DNA of 64,000 bases, from contig CAYNMP010000003.1 of assembly GCA_964398475.1 (NCBI GenBank), forward strand, positions 1 to 64,000, written 5' to 3'. The notes beneath the pieces were generated by a model. The model did no database searches, was not told where the DNA came from, and saw only the letters and a program-made list of their open reading frames with translations. Below, piece after piece: positions 42,996-52,168 of this stretch. Source of the DNA: CALAYL01 sp964398475. GTDB taxonomy: Bacteria > Bacteroidota > Bacteroidia > Chitinophagales > LD1. The first letter of the stretch is position 1. Each line of letters begins with the position of its first letter. Both the position numbers and the translations under genes were made by a program.

Positions 42996-44579
42996 TTATT
43001 TCGCAATAATCATACTCGCTACTTGAGCTACAACACCATTCTGCAAACGAGCGTAATAAAGCCCGGGCAATAGATTCTCATTGTAAAAATCAACTACATA
43101 TCTGCCTTGCGCCATATCTTGATCGATTAACACTTTAATCAGCTTTCCTTCACCGTCAAATACTTGCACAAGGGTTTGGCCGCCTCCGGTAGTAAATTCA
43201 ATCTTTGTTTTTTCCACAAACGGATTAGGATAATTGCGAATAAGATTAATGCCCGCTTTTGAATTGATATCATGAACTGCTGTAGATGTACAACCGCTTG
43301 GATCCACTAATGGCAATGCTTGGAAGTTTTGCAATAACATTGTGTTGTCAATCACCGTTTTCGGTACACAAAACCAATCTTGTAGCAACGAGGCATACAC
43401 CGAACGAAAATCGTACTGCATCGGCAAATTATCGTTCACTGTTGTAGCCGTTGAAATTGTTGGATTATTCCCTAAAATACCCGGTATTACTTTGTTCCCA
43501 AACACAAACAATGGTGCTGCGGCTCCATGATCGGTTCCTTCTGAATAGTTAGAAACAATTCTTCGTCCGAACTCTGAAAACGTCATTCCCGTAACCCGAT
43601 CGGCTACACCTAATCCTTGTAAATCGTCTTGGAATGCTTTGATTGCCGATGATAACTTCGCTAACAAAGTAGCATGATCGCCTGTATCCGTTGCCCCTGC
43701 AACCACTTGTCCGGAGTGGGTATCGAAGCCGCCTATATTCACTAAATACACTCGTGTTTTTAAACCACCGCCAATCAAACGTGCTACGATTTTTAACTGA
43801 TCGGCTAAATCGTTATTGGCCGGATACGCACCTTGTGATGTTACACTTGTTGCAGCATCTTTAATTACTTGTGTATACGTTTGCGTTTGACCTGCAATGG
43901 TTCGCACATAAGCTAATTCTTTCCCCGCATTGGTTGCAGGAACAGGGTCTTGAACACCATTCAACAAATTATACAAACTGGTAGGATCCGAAATAGCCAT
44001 AGCCATATTTACGGTTGGTCCCTGAAACAATGGCGATACAAAAGAGCCTATTTGAATCGCTAAAGGATCGGTCATTGTTGCATTTGGATAGCCGGAAGGA
44101 AAATTCGGATACTCATAATTTAAGTATCTGCCCATTACACCCGTAGGTAAATTTTGATTGGAATCGGCTCCGGTTACCCAAATATCTGTTGCTCTGAAAT
44201 GCGAAAAATTTGGGTTTGGATAACCTACTGATTGAACTATACGCAACTTACCATCATTATACATTTGCTGCATTTCGGGCATGGCCGGATGCAAACCTGT
44301 TGCTGAAGTTCCGTTTAGCGGTAATACTTTGGAGCTGTTTATCAAAATATTACTTCGCAAACCCGACAAGGCACTGTATTGATCTAAAGGGATAACGGTA
44401 TTCAAACCATCGTTCCCTCCAGTCATTTGAATCAACACCAACACATGGTCGGTATCCGAATCATTAGCTGTTAACGCTGAAATTAATGGCGAAGCGCCAA
44501 AAGCTTTGATAGTCATTCCACTTAACAAAGCCGGTAAAACAGCTACAGGTGTGGCTTTTAAAAATGTTCTACGTTTCAT
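42996..44579 (-). CDS. DUF1501 protein with Tat-like signal and T9SS type A sorting domain
   Basis: The 527-aa protein begins M-K-R-R-T-F-L-K-A, a twin-arginine-type signal, followed by a hydrophobic stretch. The DUF1501 (sulfatase-like alkaline-phosphatase fold) body contains Q-M-T-G-G-N-D-G-L-N-T and a late G-G-F-D-T-H-S-Q. The last 75 residues are a T9SS type A tail: N-Y-P-N-P-F, G-x-Y and A-S-M-I-I-A-K. DUF1501 proteins nearly always pair with DUF1800, here 33 bp upstream. The pair's role is not established. The Tat-like start with a T9SS tail is notable, since T9SS cargo normally uses Sec. Confidence 0.88.
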   Translation of the reverse strand: MKRRTFLKATPVAVLPALLSGMTIKAFGASPLISALTANDSDTDHVLVLIQMTGGNDGLNTVIPLDQYSALSGLRSNILINSSKVLPLNGTSATGLHPAMPEMQQMYNDGKLRIVQSVGYPNPNFSHFRATDIWVTGADSNQNLPTGVMGRYLNYEYPNFPSGYPNATMTDPLAIQIGSFVSPLFQGPTVNMAMAISDPTSLYNLLNGVQDPVPATNAGKELAYVRTIAGQTQTYTQVIKDAATSVTSQGAYPANNDLADQLKIVARLIGGGLKTRVYLVNIGGFDTHSGQVVAGATDTGDHATLLAKLSSAIKAFQDDLQGLGVADRVTGMTFSEFGRRIVSNYSEGTDHGAAAPLFVFGNKVIPGILGNNPTISTATTVNDNLPMQYDFRSVYASLLQDWFCVPKTVIDNTMLLQNFQALPLVDPSGCTSTAVHDINSKAGINLIRNYPNPFVEKTKIEFTTGGGQTLVQVFDGEGKLIKVLIDQDMAQGRYVVDFYNENLLPGLYYARLQNGVVAQVASMIIAK

Positions 44580-44612
44580 CCTATTCGTTTATAACGTCTA
44601 TTAAAAGTTCAA

Positions 44613-46250
44613 TTAACTCAATTGATATTCGGGCATTTCCATAATAAATGCATACATGTATTGAAGGCGTGTCAATACAATTTGCTTCTTGGATGCATTG
44701 GTTGGATCAGCAACATAATCGTTCCAAGCATTCGTCCAATAATAATCAGATGCTTGTCCGGAAAGCAATGTATAGGTTTTAAGGTAAGCCTTCCACGCTG
44801 CAGAAACCTCCATGGTATACATCATAGTTAATACATCGTCAATTAATGTATTCGGATTAGATGGGTCAGAAAAAGTTGCTGTTAATGCAATAGGATCCAT
44901 AATCAATTTATAACCGGACTTAGTTACACCGGCATACAACAAACCATCGGTGAAATTTTTCCGTTTAGGCATGGTATCGCTATTAATCCATAGCTCGTGA
45001 AAGGCGGGTTCTTGATAGTATGCAGGCCATCCGGCAACACTTGGCTGATCTAATAAATCTTGCGCCATGGTGGCTGAAAATTGTTCCCCTAATAGCCAGA
45101 AATAATATTGATTTTGTAGCGCAGTGGCATCTGGAAAAACCAATTTATTCTCTCTGCAAAATCCTACTGTAAAATCAACAGACGATTTAATCAGGCAACT
45201 CCTATTCGCCATATCAAAAAAGTGTTCACTTTTAAATAGTATTGAAAGCACCGGTTTGATATCGTAATTATTAGCGCGGAAAACTTGTGCTAACGGAACA
45301 ATTACATTTGTTTCGATATCGGCATCTATAGTGTAGTACACAAAAAATCGATATAGCTTTCTGCACACAAACAAAGCACACTCTTCATTCAAAAAGAGCA
45401 TATCCAATAAATCATCTAGCTCATTCTGCCCATTGGGGCCGCTTTGTCCGAGAATTACAGTGTTGTTATAAAAAGTGGAGAACTGTTTATCTGTTGCATC
45501 ATGCCGAGCAGGGTCAAAGTATGACGAATTATTTAAACTATCATCTCTATACCCGGTGAGTACACGTGCCGCTGCTTTTACATCATCCTCGGTATACAAG
45601 GAATTGGGACCCTTCCCGATACAAAAAAGCTCTTGCAATTCACGCGCATAATTTTCATCAGGTACCCCTTTTTTGTTTTTGTTACCATTCAAATACACCA
45701 ACATAGCGGGCTCTAAGGTTACGGACTTCGTTAACGCTTTAAAATTACCCAATGCGTTTGCCCGAATAGTTTCTAGATAACGATACCCATAACGAGGTTC
45801 AGCATAGTTTTGAATTTGTGTTGCAAAATGGTTTTGCCAACACAAGGTCATTTTCTGCTCAATGCTTCGGCTTTGATTAATCATCAAACCCATCCACCAC
45901 GCTTTGAGCGAAGCCCCTCTTAAGCCTGTTACTCCGGGTACAGGCGGTGAATTCACCCATGTTTGCCCAAATGTGGCATAGGCATCATCATCGGTGTTGG
46001 TGTAATTCTTTAATGGTGGTGCCGGTGGCGAAACTGAAGCGTTGAGTAACTCATTCACACTGTCGTTCATACCCTGACTCAAAAAATAATTGATATCGTC
46101 AAAGGTGGCCCCAAACATGGTCCGTTTCAGCAAATGAACTACTTCTTTAGTAGTCCATGCTCCGGTATAGGGCGCAAGTCCGGACGTAGATCGAGAAGAT
46201 TTTGGGTGAACAGTGGCATCAGCAGCCCCAAAAAGGAGATTATTCGACAT
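44613..46250 (-). CDS. DUF1800 protein
   Basis: The 545-aa protein has the DUF1800 features: L-L-K-R-T-M-F-G-A near residue 40, W-Q-N-H-F-A-T, E-N-Y-A-R-E-L-Q-E-L-F near 205, and Q-P-S-V-A-G-W-P near 400. It shows no signal peptide and no T9SS tail. It forms an operon with the DUF1501 gene directly downstream. In Bacteroidota and Planctomycetes this pair is frequent and of unknown function. The start ATG at 46250 is the only good one; a signal-bearing start further upstream is not available. Confidence 0.88.
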   Translation of the reverse strand: MSNNLLFGAADATVHPKSSRSTSGLAPYTGAWTTKEVVHLLKRTMFGATFDDINYFLSQGMNDSVNELLNASVSPPAPPLKNYTNTDDDAYATFGQTWVNSPPVPGVTGLRGASLKAWWMGLMINQSRSIEQKMTLCWQNHFATQIQNYAEPRYGYRYLETIRANALGNFKALTKSVTLEPAMLVYLNGNKNKKGVPDENYARELQELFCIGKGPNSLYTEDDVKAAARVLTGYRDDSLNNSSYFDPARHDATDKQFSTFYNNTVILGQSGPNGQNELDDLLDMLFLNEECALFVCRKLYRFFVYYTIDADIETNVIVPLAQVFRANNYDIKPVLSILFKSEHFFDMANRSCLIKSSVDFTVGFCRENKLVFPDATALQNQYYFWLLGEQFSATMAQDLLDQPSVAGWPAYYQEPAFHELWINSDTMPKRKNFTDGLLYAGVTKSGYKLIMDPIALTATFSDPSNPNTLIDDVLTMMYTMEVSAAWKAYLKTYTLLSGQASDYYWTNAWNDYVADPTNASKKQIVLTRLQYMYAFIMEMPEYQLS

Positions 46251-46348
46251 AAAACACTCGTTTTACTAAATATACCCGATTTTGAAGAAAAAGTTTAATT
46301 CCCTAAAAAATAAATTTGCGACAAAATATTCGCTTAACATAGAAAGAG

Positions 46349-47179
46349 TTAAGGCACCCATTCTATTCCATCGGGTCGGAGTATGATTTTCTTTTCTTTA
46401 AAAAGTCCACCAACAGCCTTTTTGAACGACTTCTTACTCATTTGCAATTGATCGCGAATGGCATCGGGTTCACTATTGTCATTAAGCGGTAAGAAACCAT
46501 TGTTGTTTTGCAACGCAGCGATAATTTTCTCTTTCGCATCGTCAGAAATCCCAAAATCACGCGCTTGCAACTTTAAGTCAATCTTAAAATCATCTCTAAT
46601 TTTTTTGATATACGCCTTTCGCTTTTCCCCAACGTTTACAATTTCGAAAATTTCATTTTCATATAATAACCCTCGATATGCATTATTGATAATTGCATCA
46701 AAACCTAAATTGGTTCGCTTTGTAATAAGAATATCAACCGCATCGTTTTCCTTTAACGTGTCATCGGCTTGCTGTAAAAACTTGGAAAGCCTTGCTGATG
46801 CAGTTACACGCGATGAGACCACATCCAAGTAAACATAAACAACATACCAATTGCCTTCTTGCATAGCAATGGTTTGTTCGCGAAATGGCACCAAAATATC
46901 TTTCTCTAGCCCCCAATCTAAAAAGGCGCCTGCGGTGTTAACTGCTTTTACTTCCATATAGGCAAACTCGCCCACAACTGCATTGGGCACTTGTGTTGTA
47001 GCTACCAAACGTGTTTCATTATCCTTGTAAACAAACACATTTACTTCTGCACCTAGCTGCATTTCAGGTGACACCGCCTTTCTGGGCAACAAAACGGTAT
47101 CGGTTCTATCTGTCAACAAAAGCCCTTCTGCCAATTCCTCACACACGGTGAGTACATTAAATTTCCCTATTGCTATCAT
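46349..47179 (-). CDS. CvfB-like S1-domain RNA-binding protein
   Basis: The 276-aa protein has the CvfB layout: an N-terminal S1-like domain (L-L-P-R-K-A-V near 31), a second S1 domain (G-A-F-L-D-W-G-L-E-K-D-I-L-V-P near 84), a third S1-like unit (about 140-215) and a C-terminal winged helix ending I-L-R-P-D-G-I-E-W-V-P. CvfB-family proteins bind RNA and affect gene expression in Firmicutes; the role in Bacteroidota is not known. A near -7 box, TACCTTTA (complement of 47184-47191), lies just before the start. Confidence 0.85.
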   Translation of the reverse strand: MIAIGKFNVLTVCEELAEGLLLTDRTDTVLLPRKAVSPEMQLGAEVNVFVYKDNETRLVATTQVPNAVVGEFAYMEVKAVNTAGAFLDWGLEKDILVPFREQTIAMQEGNWYVVYVYLDVVSSRVTASARLSKFLQQADDTLKENDAVDILITKRTNLGFDAIINNAYRGLLYENEIFEIVNVGEKRKAYIKKIRDDFKIDLKLQARDFGISDDAKEKIIAALQNNNGFLPLNDNSEPDAIRDQLQMSKKSFKKAVGGLFKEKKIILRPDGIEWVP

Positions 47180-47327
47180 CGCCTAAAGGTAGAACGAAAT
47201 GCGAAAGTTTGTTTGAATATTTTGCTTATTGAATGCTAATGAAGAAGGAGTAGTGTTGTTTGTGCATCATCAAATGTATTTCAGCGCGTAAAAAAATAGT
47301 TCATTTCGTATGTCGCTAACTTACTCG

Positions 47328-48392
47328 TTAATCAGATACAACATTTATAAACGAATAACTTTTCAGTACAGGGAATCCTAAAAACCCCTTCGCGATATGC
47401 ATTTCAACAACCTTATCGTTCCCATTAAAGTAGGTTAGTCGGTTTGATGCTGAAGCCGCATTCAATACTGAAGCGCTCACTTTTAATGCGTTATCCATTG
47501 GCGAAAAATCCATTAGGGTACGTACATGCCATTCATGCTCAAAACTGTTATTTTCTAGATCGAAACGTGTTGTGCTCCTACTTACTTCAACATGCGGCTC
47601 CCATCTGAAAAAATACGCCTTTTCAGGAGAAGAAAGCACATAGTTTAGAAGCAGTAATACATTCAGTGCTAACAAAGGAATTGAAGCGATTAAACAATCC
47701 TTTACAACAAATAATGAACGGGTTCTACCCCAGTAAACAAAAAAGAGCAAACTCGCTACAAAACTGGCAATAAAAGAGCTTGAATGGAAAAATGTATTCA
47801 TTCCAATTTTAAAAAAAACAACCGTATTAAAAACAATCAAAACGAAAACAAGTACATACGTTATATTCAGAAAAAACTGAACCGCCTTTACATAATCTGC
47901 CAATGGGTGAAAAGTTGATACAACAGCCTGATAGATGATATATGAACACACGATAACAGGAAGTATTCCAATTATAAAACCATAACCTCCGCCAAGTATT
48001 GCCATTACTGTAACCAGACCAATAATAAAAGACACTAAAATGAGGAACATCGCCATCTGACCTAACACTTCCAAATAATACCAAAACTTAAAATCATCGG
48101 TTTGCATATAAGCCCGAAACGCTTCTTCCTGCTTTCTTCTCGCCTCTTCTCTTATCTGCTCTGTATAATCAGGAGTGGGTTCCTGAAAAGTCATTTCCTC
48201 GAATAAATAAGATCCGTCTTTATAAGCTGTTAAAATTTGATAGGCCTCCGCAACTAATCGAAATTGAATTTCAGCATCGGCACTTTTATTTCTATCGGGA
48301 TGGTATTGCAGTGCTAAGCGCCTATATGCCTTTTTTATTTCAGCTATATCGGCATTCGATGATAACCCCAAACGTTGATAGTATTGCTGCAT
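47328..48392 (-). CDS. J-domain membrane protein
   Basis: From ATG 48392 the protein is 354 aa. Residues 3-65 are a J domain with the H-P-D motif (L-Q-Y-H-P-D-R-N-K), which stimulates DnaK-type ATPases. A short Glu/Arg linker leads to about six hydrophobic segments (about 105-260) and a beta-rich C-terminal tail. Glycine/phenylalanine and zinc-finger regions of true DnaJ are absent, so it is a type III J-protein tethering Hsp70 to the membrane. The frame opens one codon earlier at a TTG. Function beyond this is unknown. Confidence 0.82.
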   Translation of the reverse strand: MQQYYQRLGLSSNADIAEIKKAYRRLALQYHPDRNKSADAEIQFRLVAEAYQILTAYKDGSYLFEEMTFQEPTPDYTEQIREEARRKQEEAFRAYMQTDDFKFWYYLEVLGQMAMFLILVSFIIGLVTVMAILGGGYGFIIGILPVIVCSYIIYQAVVSTFHPLADYVKAVQFFLNITYVLVFVLIVFNTVVFFKIGMNTFFHSSSFIASFVASLLFFVYWGRTRSLFVVKDCLIASIPLLALNVLLLLNYVLSSPEKAYFFRWEPHVEVSRSTTRFDLENNSFEHEWHVRTLMDFSPMDNALKVSASVLNAASASNRLTYFNGNDKVVEMHIAKGFLGFPVLKSYSFINVVSD

Positions 48393-48499
48393 CAAAAATT
48401 GTTTATCCCTTGCGAAATATAGGCAATATCAGATATATCTTAAAGTGCCATTAAATGATTAAAACGCTAAACAACCGATTACAAGTATATTGCGCAAAA

Positions 48500-48525
48500 A
48501 AAGGGAGTTCAAAAGAACTCCCTTT
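48500..48525 (-). terminator. Terminator of sucD
   Basis: AAAGGGAGTTC (48500-48510) and GAACTCCCTTT (48515-48525) form a perfect 11-bp stem with a tetraloop. On the minus strand it is followed by a U-run. It is 21 bases after the sucD stop. Confidence 0.85.
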
Positions 48526-48545
48526 AATAATGAACCTTTATTGAT

Positions 48546-49421
48546 TTATTTTCCCAATACCGTTTTCATGGTTTCTCCAATGCCTGCAGGAGAATCTACA
48601 ACGTGTAATCCGCATTCGCGCATAATCGCCATTTTAGCTGCTGCAGTATCTTCAGCACCACCGATGATAGCACCCGCATGACCCATTCTTCTACCGGCCG
48701 GAGCAGTTTGACCGGCAATAAATCCTACAACCGGTTTTTTATTTCCGTTTGCTTTAATCCAACGAGCTGCTTCTGCTTCCAAACCACCACCAATTTCACC
48801 AATCATAATAATAGCATCGGTTTCCGGATCGTTCATGAATAATTCAACAGCTTCCTTTGTAGTAGTGCCGATAATAGGATCGCCTCCAATACCAATAGCG
48901 GTAGAAACACCTAAACCTGCTTTTGCTACTTGGTCAGCAGCTTCGTAGGTCAATGTTCCCGATTTAGAAACAATACCAATTCTTCCCGGCTTGAAAACGA
49001 ATCCCGGCATAATACCCACCTTTGCACCATCAGGCGTAATAACACCCGGGCAGTTTGGTCCAATCAAGCGTGTGTTTCTTCCGTTCAAATATTCTTTCAC
49101 ACTCACCATATCTTGTACCGGAATTCCCTCTGTGATACATACTACTAATTCTACTCCAGCATCTGCAGCTTCCATAATTGCATCTGCAGCAAATGCAGGT
49201 GGAACAAAAATGATAGATACATTACAACCTGTTGCTTTCCGTGCATCAGAAACCGAATTAAATACCGGTTTTTCTAAATGCTGCTCGCCCCCTTTACCCG
49301 GAGTAACACCGCCTACTACATTCGTTCCATATTCAATCATTTGCGTGGCATGGAAAGTTCCTTCTTTGCCTGTAAAGCCTTGTACAATCACTCGGCTGTT
49401 TTTGTCTACTAGTACGCTCAT
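48546..49421 (-). CDS. sucD: Succinyl-CoA synthetase alpha subunit
   Basis: The 291-aa protein has the CoA-binding Rossmann domain (G-F-T-G-K-E-G-T near residue 16), G-P-N-C-P-G-V-I, and the phospho-His loop G-R-R-M-G-H-A-G-A-I near residue 240. It makes ATP or GTP from succinyl-CoA in the TCA cycle, with the beta subunit SucC, which is not in this window. It lies 34 bp after the MlaF-like gene and has its own terminator. Confidence 0.97.
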   Translation of the reverse strand: MSVLVDKNSRVIVQGFTGKEGTFHATQMIEYGTNVVGGVTPGKGGEQHLEKPVFNSVSDARKATGCNVSIIFVPPAFAADAIMEAADAGVELVVCITEGIPVQDMVSVKEYLNGRNTRLIGPNCPGVITPDGAKVGIMPGFVFKPGRIGIVSKSGTLTYEAADQVAKAGLGVSTAIGIGGDPIIGTTTKEAVELFMNDPETDAIIMIGEIGGGLEAEAARWIKANGNKKPVVGFIAGQTAPAGRRMGHAGAIIGGAEDTAAAKMAIMRECGLHVVDSPAGIGETMKTVLGK

Positions 49422-49455
49422 TTTATTTGTTGATTATTTTGTTTTTAAAATGTGT

Positions 49456-50214
49456 TTATACTCTCGCATTCTTGCGGAGGTTCTTTAAAAAGTCGGAGGC
49501 AAATATAAAATCAAAAAGCTCTCCGTCTGTAATATTCATAATTTCTTTGGAATCGCCCTCCCAATACTTTAAGCCTTCGTGCAAGAACAAAACGTTATCG
49601 CCAATCCCCATCACCGAGTTCATATCGTGTGTATTGATAAGTGTTGTCATATTGTACTCAATGGTGATTTCCTTAATCAATTCATCAATAACAATCGATG
49701 TTTTGGGATCTAAGCCAGAGTTGGGTTCATCGCAAAACAAATATTTTGGATTTTGAACAATCGCACGCGCAATACCTACTCTTTTTTTCATACCACCACT
49801 CAACTCATCTGGGAATTTTTTGTTGGTATTCGGCATGTTCACACGAGCTAAACAAAAGTTCACTTGGTCCAACTTTTCTGCTTCCGTCATATCAGAAAAC
49901 ATATCTAGCGGAAAACGAATATTCTCCTCCACTGTCATAGAGTCAAACAATGCCGAGCCTTGGAAAAGCATACCAATCTCTCTTCGCAAAATGGTACGAT
50001 CTTTCTTGTTCATTTGTGTGAACGAACGGCCATCATATTTCACATCTCCACTATCAGGCTCTACTAAGCCAACCATCGTTTTAATGAGCACCGTTTTACC
50101 GCTACCCGATTTCCCGATAACCAGATTACATTTCCCGGCTTCGAACACAGAGGAAATGCCTTTCAACACTTTCTGTTCGCCAAATTGCTTATGTATGTCG
50201 ATGACCTCTATCAT
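49456..50214 (-). CDS. ABC transporter ATPase of the Mla type
   Basis: The 252-aa ATPase has Walker A G-K-S-G-S-G-K-T (about 34-41), signature L-S-G-G-M-K-K-R near 139, and Walker B Y-L-F-C-D-E-P-N-S-G-L-D-P. The K-K-R after the signature and the D-E-P-x-S-G-L-D-P string are typical of MlaF, which moves phospholipids between the membranes. It follows the MlaE-like permease by 2 bp. The MCE-domain partner (MlaD) is not visible here. A mlaF symbol would be reasonable but is not assigned because the substrate in this phylum is not proven. Confidence 0.9.
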   Translation of the reverse strand: MIEVIDIHKQFGEQKVLKGISSVFEAGKCNLVIGKSGSGKTVLIKTMVGLVEPDSGDVKYDGRSFTQMNKKDRTILRREIGMLFQGSALFDSMTVEENIRFPLDMFSDMTEAEKLDQVNFCLARVNMPNTNKKFPDELSGGMKKRVGIARAIVQNPKYLFCDEPNSGLDPKTSIVIDELIKEITIEYNMTTLINTHDMNSVMGIGDNVLFLHEGLKYWEGDSKEIMNITDGELFDFIFASDFLKNLRKNARV

Positions 50215-50216
50215 GC

Positions 50217-50963
50217 TTAATCCAACAATAAAAATGCAACGAAAAAATTAATGATAATCACCACAATACTGCTCAATACTACTGCTTGTGTACTGGCTTT
50301 CCCAATTTCTAAAGCACCACCTTTCACCGTATATCCTTTGAAACATGAAACAGAGGCAATGGCAAAGGAGAATAACAATGCTTTAATCAACATCACTACT
50401 AAATCCCAGTTTTTCATGTAATCCTGAACACCACGCACATACTCTGCTGTGGAATAAAAATGTCCAAGTACACCGGCTGCCCATCCGCCTATTATCCCCA
50501 AGAAAACGGAAATAACAACTAACATCGGAATCACCACAATTGAAGCAAGAATTTTAGGAGCAATCAAATACGATGAGGTGTTTACGCCCATAATCTCATA
50601 CGCATCAATTTGCTCGCTCGTGCGCATGGAACCTAATTCGGAAGCAATATTAGAACCTACTTTACCGGCCAAAAGTAAGGCGGTTAAGGTGGGCGCCATC
50701 TCAAGAATGAGTGATTTACGCACAATCGCTCCAACCCACCACATAGGCACTAAACCAATTCCGCGTAACTGATAGGAAAACTGAACGGCTGTAACAGCGC
50801 CAATAAAGGTAGCCACAATGGCAATTACAGTCAACGACCCAATACCAATATCATGCATCTGTCGGAATGTTTCCTTCCAATACATCCGAGGTTTCTCGGG
50901 CTTGGAGAACATTCTTCCAAGGAGAATCAAATACTCGCCAAAATCGTGAAAAATCTTTCCCAT
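50217..50963 (-). CDS. MlaE-type ABC permease
   Basis: From ATG 50963 the protein is 248 aa with about five membrane helices and the MlaE family features: F-I-G-A-V-T-A-V-Q near residue 62, the long P-x-L-T-A-L-L-L-A-G-K-V-G-S segment near 94, and E-L-G-S-M-R-T-S-E-Q-I-D-A. It forms the inner-membrane channel for the ATPase downstream. The frame is open 22 codons further, but homologues as I remember them start near G-E-Y-L-I-L-L-G-R, so the internal ATG is preferred. It diverges from the SDR gene. Confidence 0.9.
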   Translation of the reverse strand: MGKIFHDFGEYLILLGRMFSKPEKPRMYWKETFRQMHDIGIGSLTVIAIVATFIGAVTAVQFSYQLRGIGLVPMWWVGAIVRKSLILEMAPTLTALLLAGKVGSNIASELGSMRTSEQIDAYEIMGVNTSSYLIAPKILASIVVIPMLVVISVFLGIIGGWAAGVLGHFYSTAEYVRGVQDYMKNWDLVVMLIKALLFSFAIASVSCFKGYTVKGGALEIGKASTQAVVLSSIVVIIINFFVAFLLLD

Positions 50964-51073
50964 AGATGAAAAGCGAATATAGAAGAAATAAACAGATTTT
51001 GAATTTCGGCTGAGCATATTGCCAAACATTTATAATTTTTGACTTCCAATCCTGCAATTCTTAACTTTACATC

Positions 51074-51775
51074 ATGAAAAAGAAAATTGTAGTCACCGGA
51101 GCATCCAAAGGCATAGGAAAAGCCATTGCGCTCTATTTTGGGGCACAGGGATTCGATGTAGCCATTTGCGCCCGCGATGCCAAAAAACTTGAAGCAGTTG
51201 CAGCTGAACTTCGCGCTACGGGTGCTCTTGTAATTAGCAGTGTTTGCGATGTTACAAACCAACAGCAAATCCTACAATTTGCAGCCGAAGTAGAAAAACA
51301 ATGGGGCGGCATTGATGTGTTGGTGAACAATGCCGGGCAATATCTTTCGGGCCGTGTTATTGATGAACCGCAAGGCCATCTGGAACAACTTATTGAAACT
51401 AATCTTTATTCGGCCTATTACTTTTCAAGGGCCTTTGTTGAAAAAATGATGGCGCAAAAAAGTGGTCATATTTTTAATATTTCATCCATTGCCGGATTAC
51501 AGGCATACCCTAATGGTGGATCGTACAGCATTTCTAAATTTGCTATGACCGGTCTTTCAAAAGCACTTCGCGAAGAATTGAAAAATGAAGGGGTGAAAGT
51601 AACAAATGTGGCTCCGGGGGCTACTTACACCGATTCGTGGGCGGGCGCTAATTTACCGGAATCGCGATTTGTACAAGCGAACGATATTGCAAAATTATTG
51701 TTTGACACCCACAACATTTCCGCAAGTGCTGTGGTAGAGGAACTTGTAATCAGACCCATTTTAGGCGATATTTAA
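51074..51775 (+). CDS. Short-chain dehydrogenase/reductase
   Basis: The 233-aa protein has the NAD(P) motif T-G-A-S-K-G-I-G, N-N-A-G near residue 87, and the catalytic S-S-I-A-G with Y-S-I-S-K. It is a classical SDR. The substrate is not evident; sepiapterin-reductase-like or sugar/lipid reductases are all possible. It starts a plus-strand operon with a DCC protein (9 bp later) and an AMP-ligase. A near -7 box TAACTTTA precedes the start by a few bases. Confidence 0.88.
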   Translation: MKKKIVVTGASKGIGKAIALYFGAQGFDVAICARDAKKLEAVAAELRATGALVISSVCDVTNQQQILQFAAEVEKQWGGIDVLVNNAGQYLSGRVIDEPQGHLEQLIETNLYSAYYFSRAFVEKMMAQKSGHIFNISSIAGLQAYPNGGSYSISKFAMTGLSKALREELKNEGVKVTNVAPGATYTDSWAGANLPESRFVQANDIAKLLFDTHNISASAVVEELVIRPILGDI

Positions 51776-51784
51776 ATAAGCATT

Positions 51785-52153
51785 ATGTTGATCCTCTTTT
51801 ACGATAACCGTTGCCCCATTTGCCTGCGCACCAAAGCTGTGCTGGAGCGAATCGATTTTGGCCGACAAATAGAATTTATAGGTATTCGTAATAAAGAAAT
51901 ATTCAACACTTACACTAACCTAGATGAGGCCCAAGCCCTACAAAGAATGGCCTCTTCATACAACAACGAAATCGTTTACGGCTTTGCATCAGTTCTTCGT
52001 ATCGTGCGCACTTTGCCGCTATTGTGGATTTTCGTTCCCGCATTTTTTATACTGAAATGGACGCGAATTGGGGAAAAAGCCTATGACGAGATTGCCTTAA
52101 AACGAAAGCTCATTCCGGCAAGTTGCGATGAAAACTGTCTACTTTCAGAATAA
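51785..52153 (+). CDS. DCC-family (DUF393) thiol-disulfide oxidoreductase-like protein
   Basis: The 122-aa protein begins L-I-L-F-Y-D-N-R-C-P-I-C, giving Asp7, Cys10 and Cys13, the family's D-x-x-C-x-x-C signature. A membrane-like stretch (W-I-F-V-P-A-F-F-I-L) lies near residue 82. The family has a thioredoxin-like fold and an unknown physiological partner. It lies 9 bp after the SDR gene and 15 bp before the AMP-ligase gene. Confidence 0.85.
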   Translation: MLILFYDNRCPICLRTKAVLERIDFGRQIEFIGIRNKEIFNTYTNLDEAQALQRMASSYNNEIVYGFASVLRIVRTLPLLWIFVPAFFILKWTRIGEKAYDEIALKRKLIPASCDENCLLSE

Positions 52154-52156
52154 AAT

Positions 52157-52164
52157 TATCTTTG
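52157..52164 (+). promoter_or_regulatory. -7-like box directly before the AMP-ligase gene
   Basis: TATCTTTG matches TAnnTTTG but lies only 4 bases before the ATG. If used, the transcript would be nearly or fully leaderless. It may be fortuitous, since the gene can also be read from the SDR promoter. Confidence 0.3.
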
Positions 52165-52168
52165 GTAC

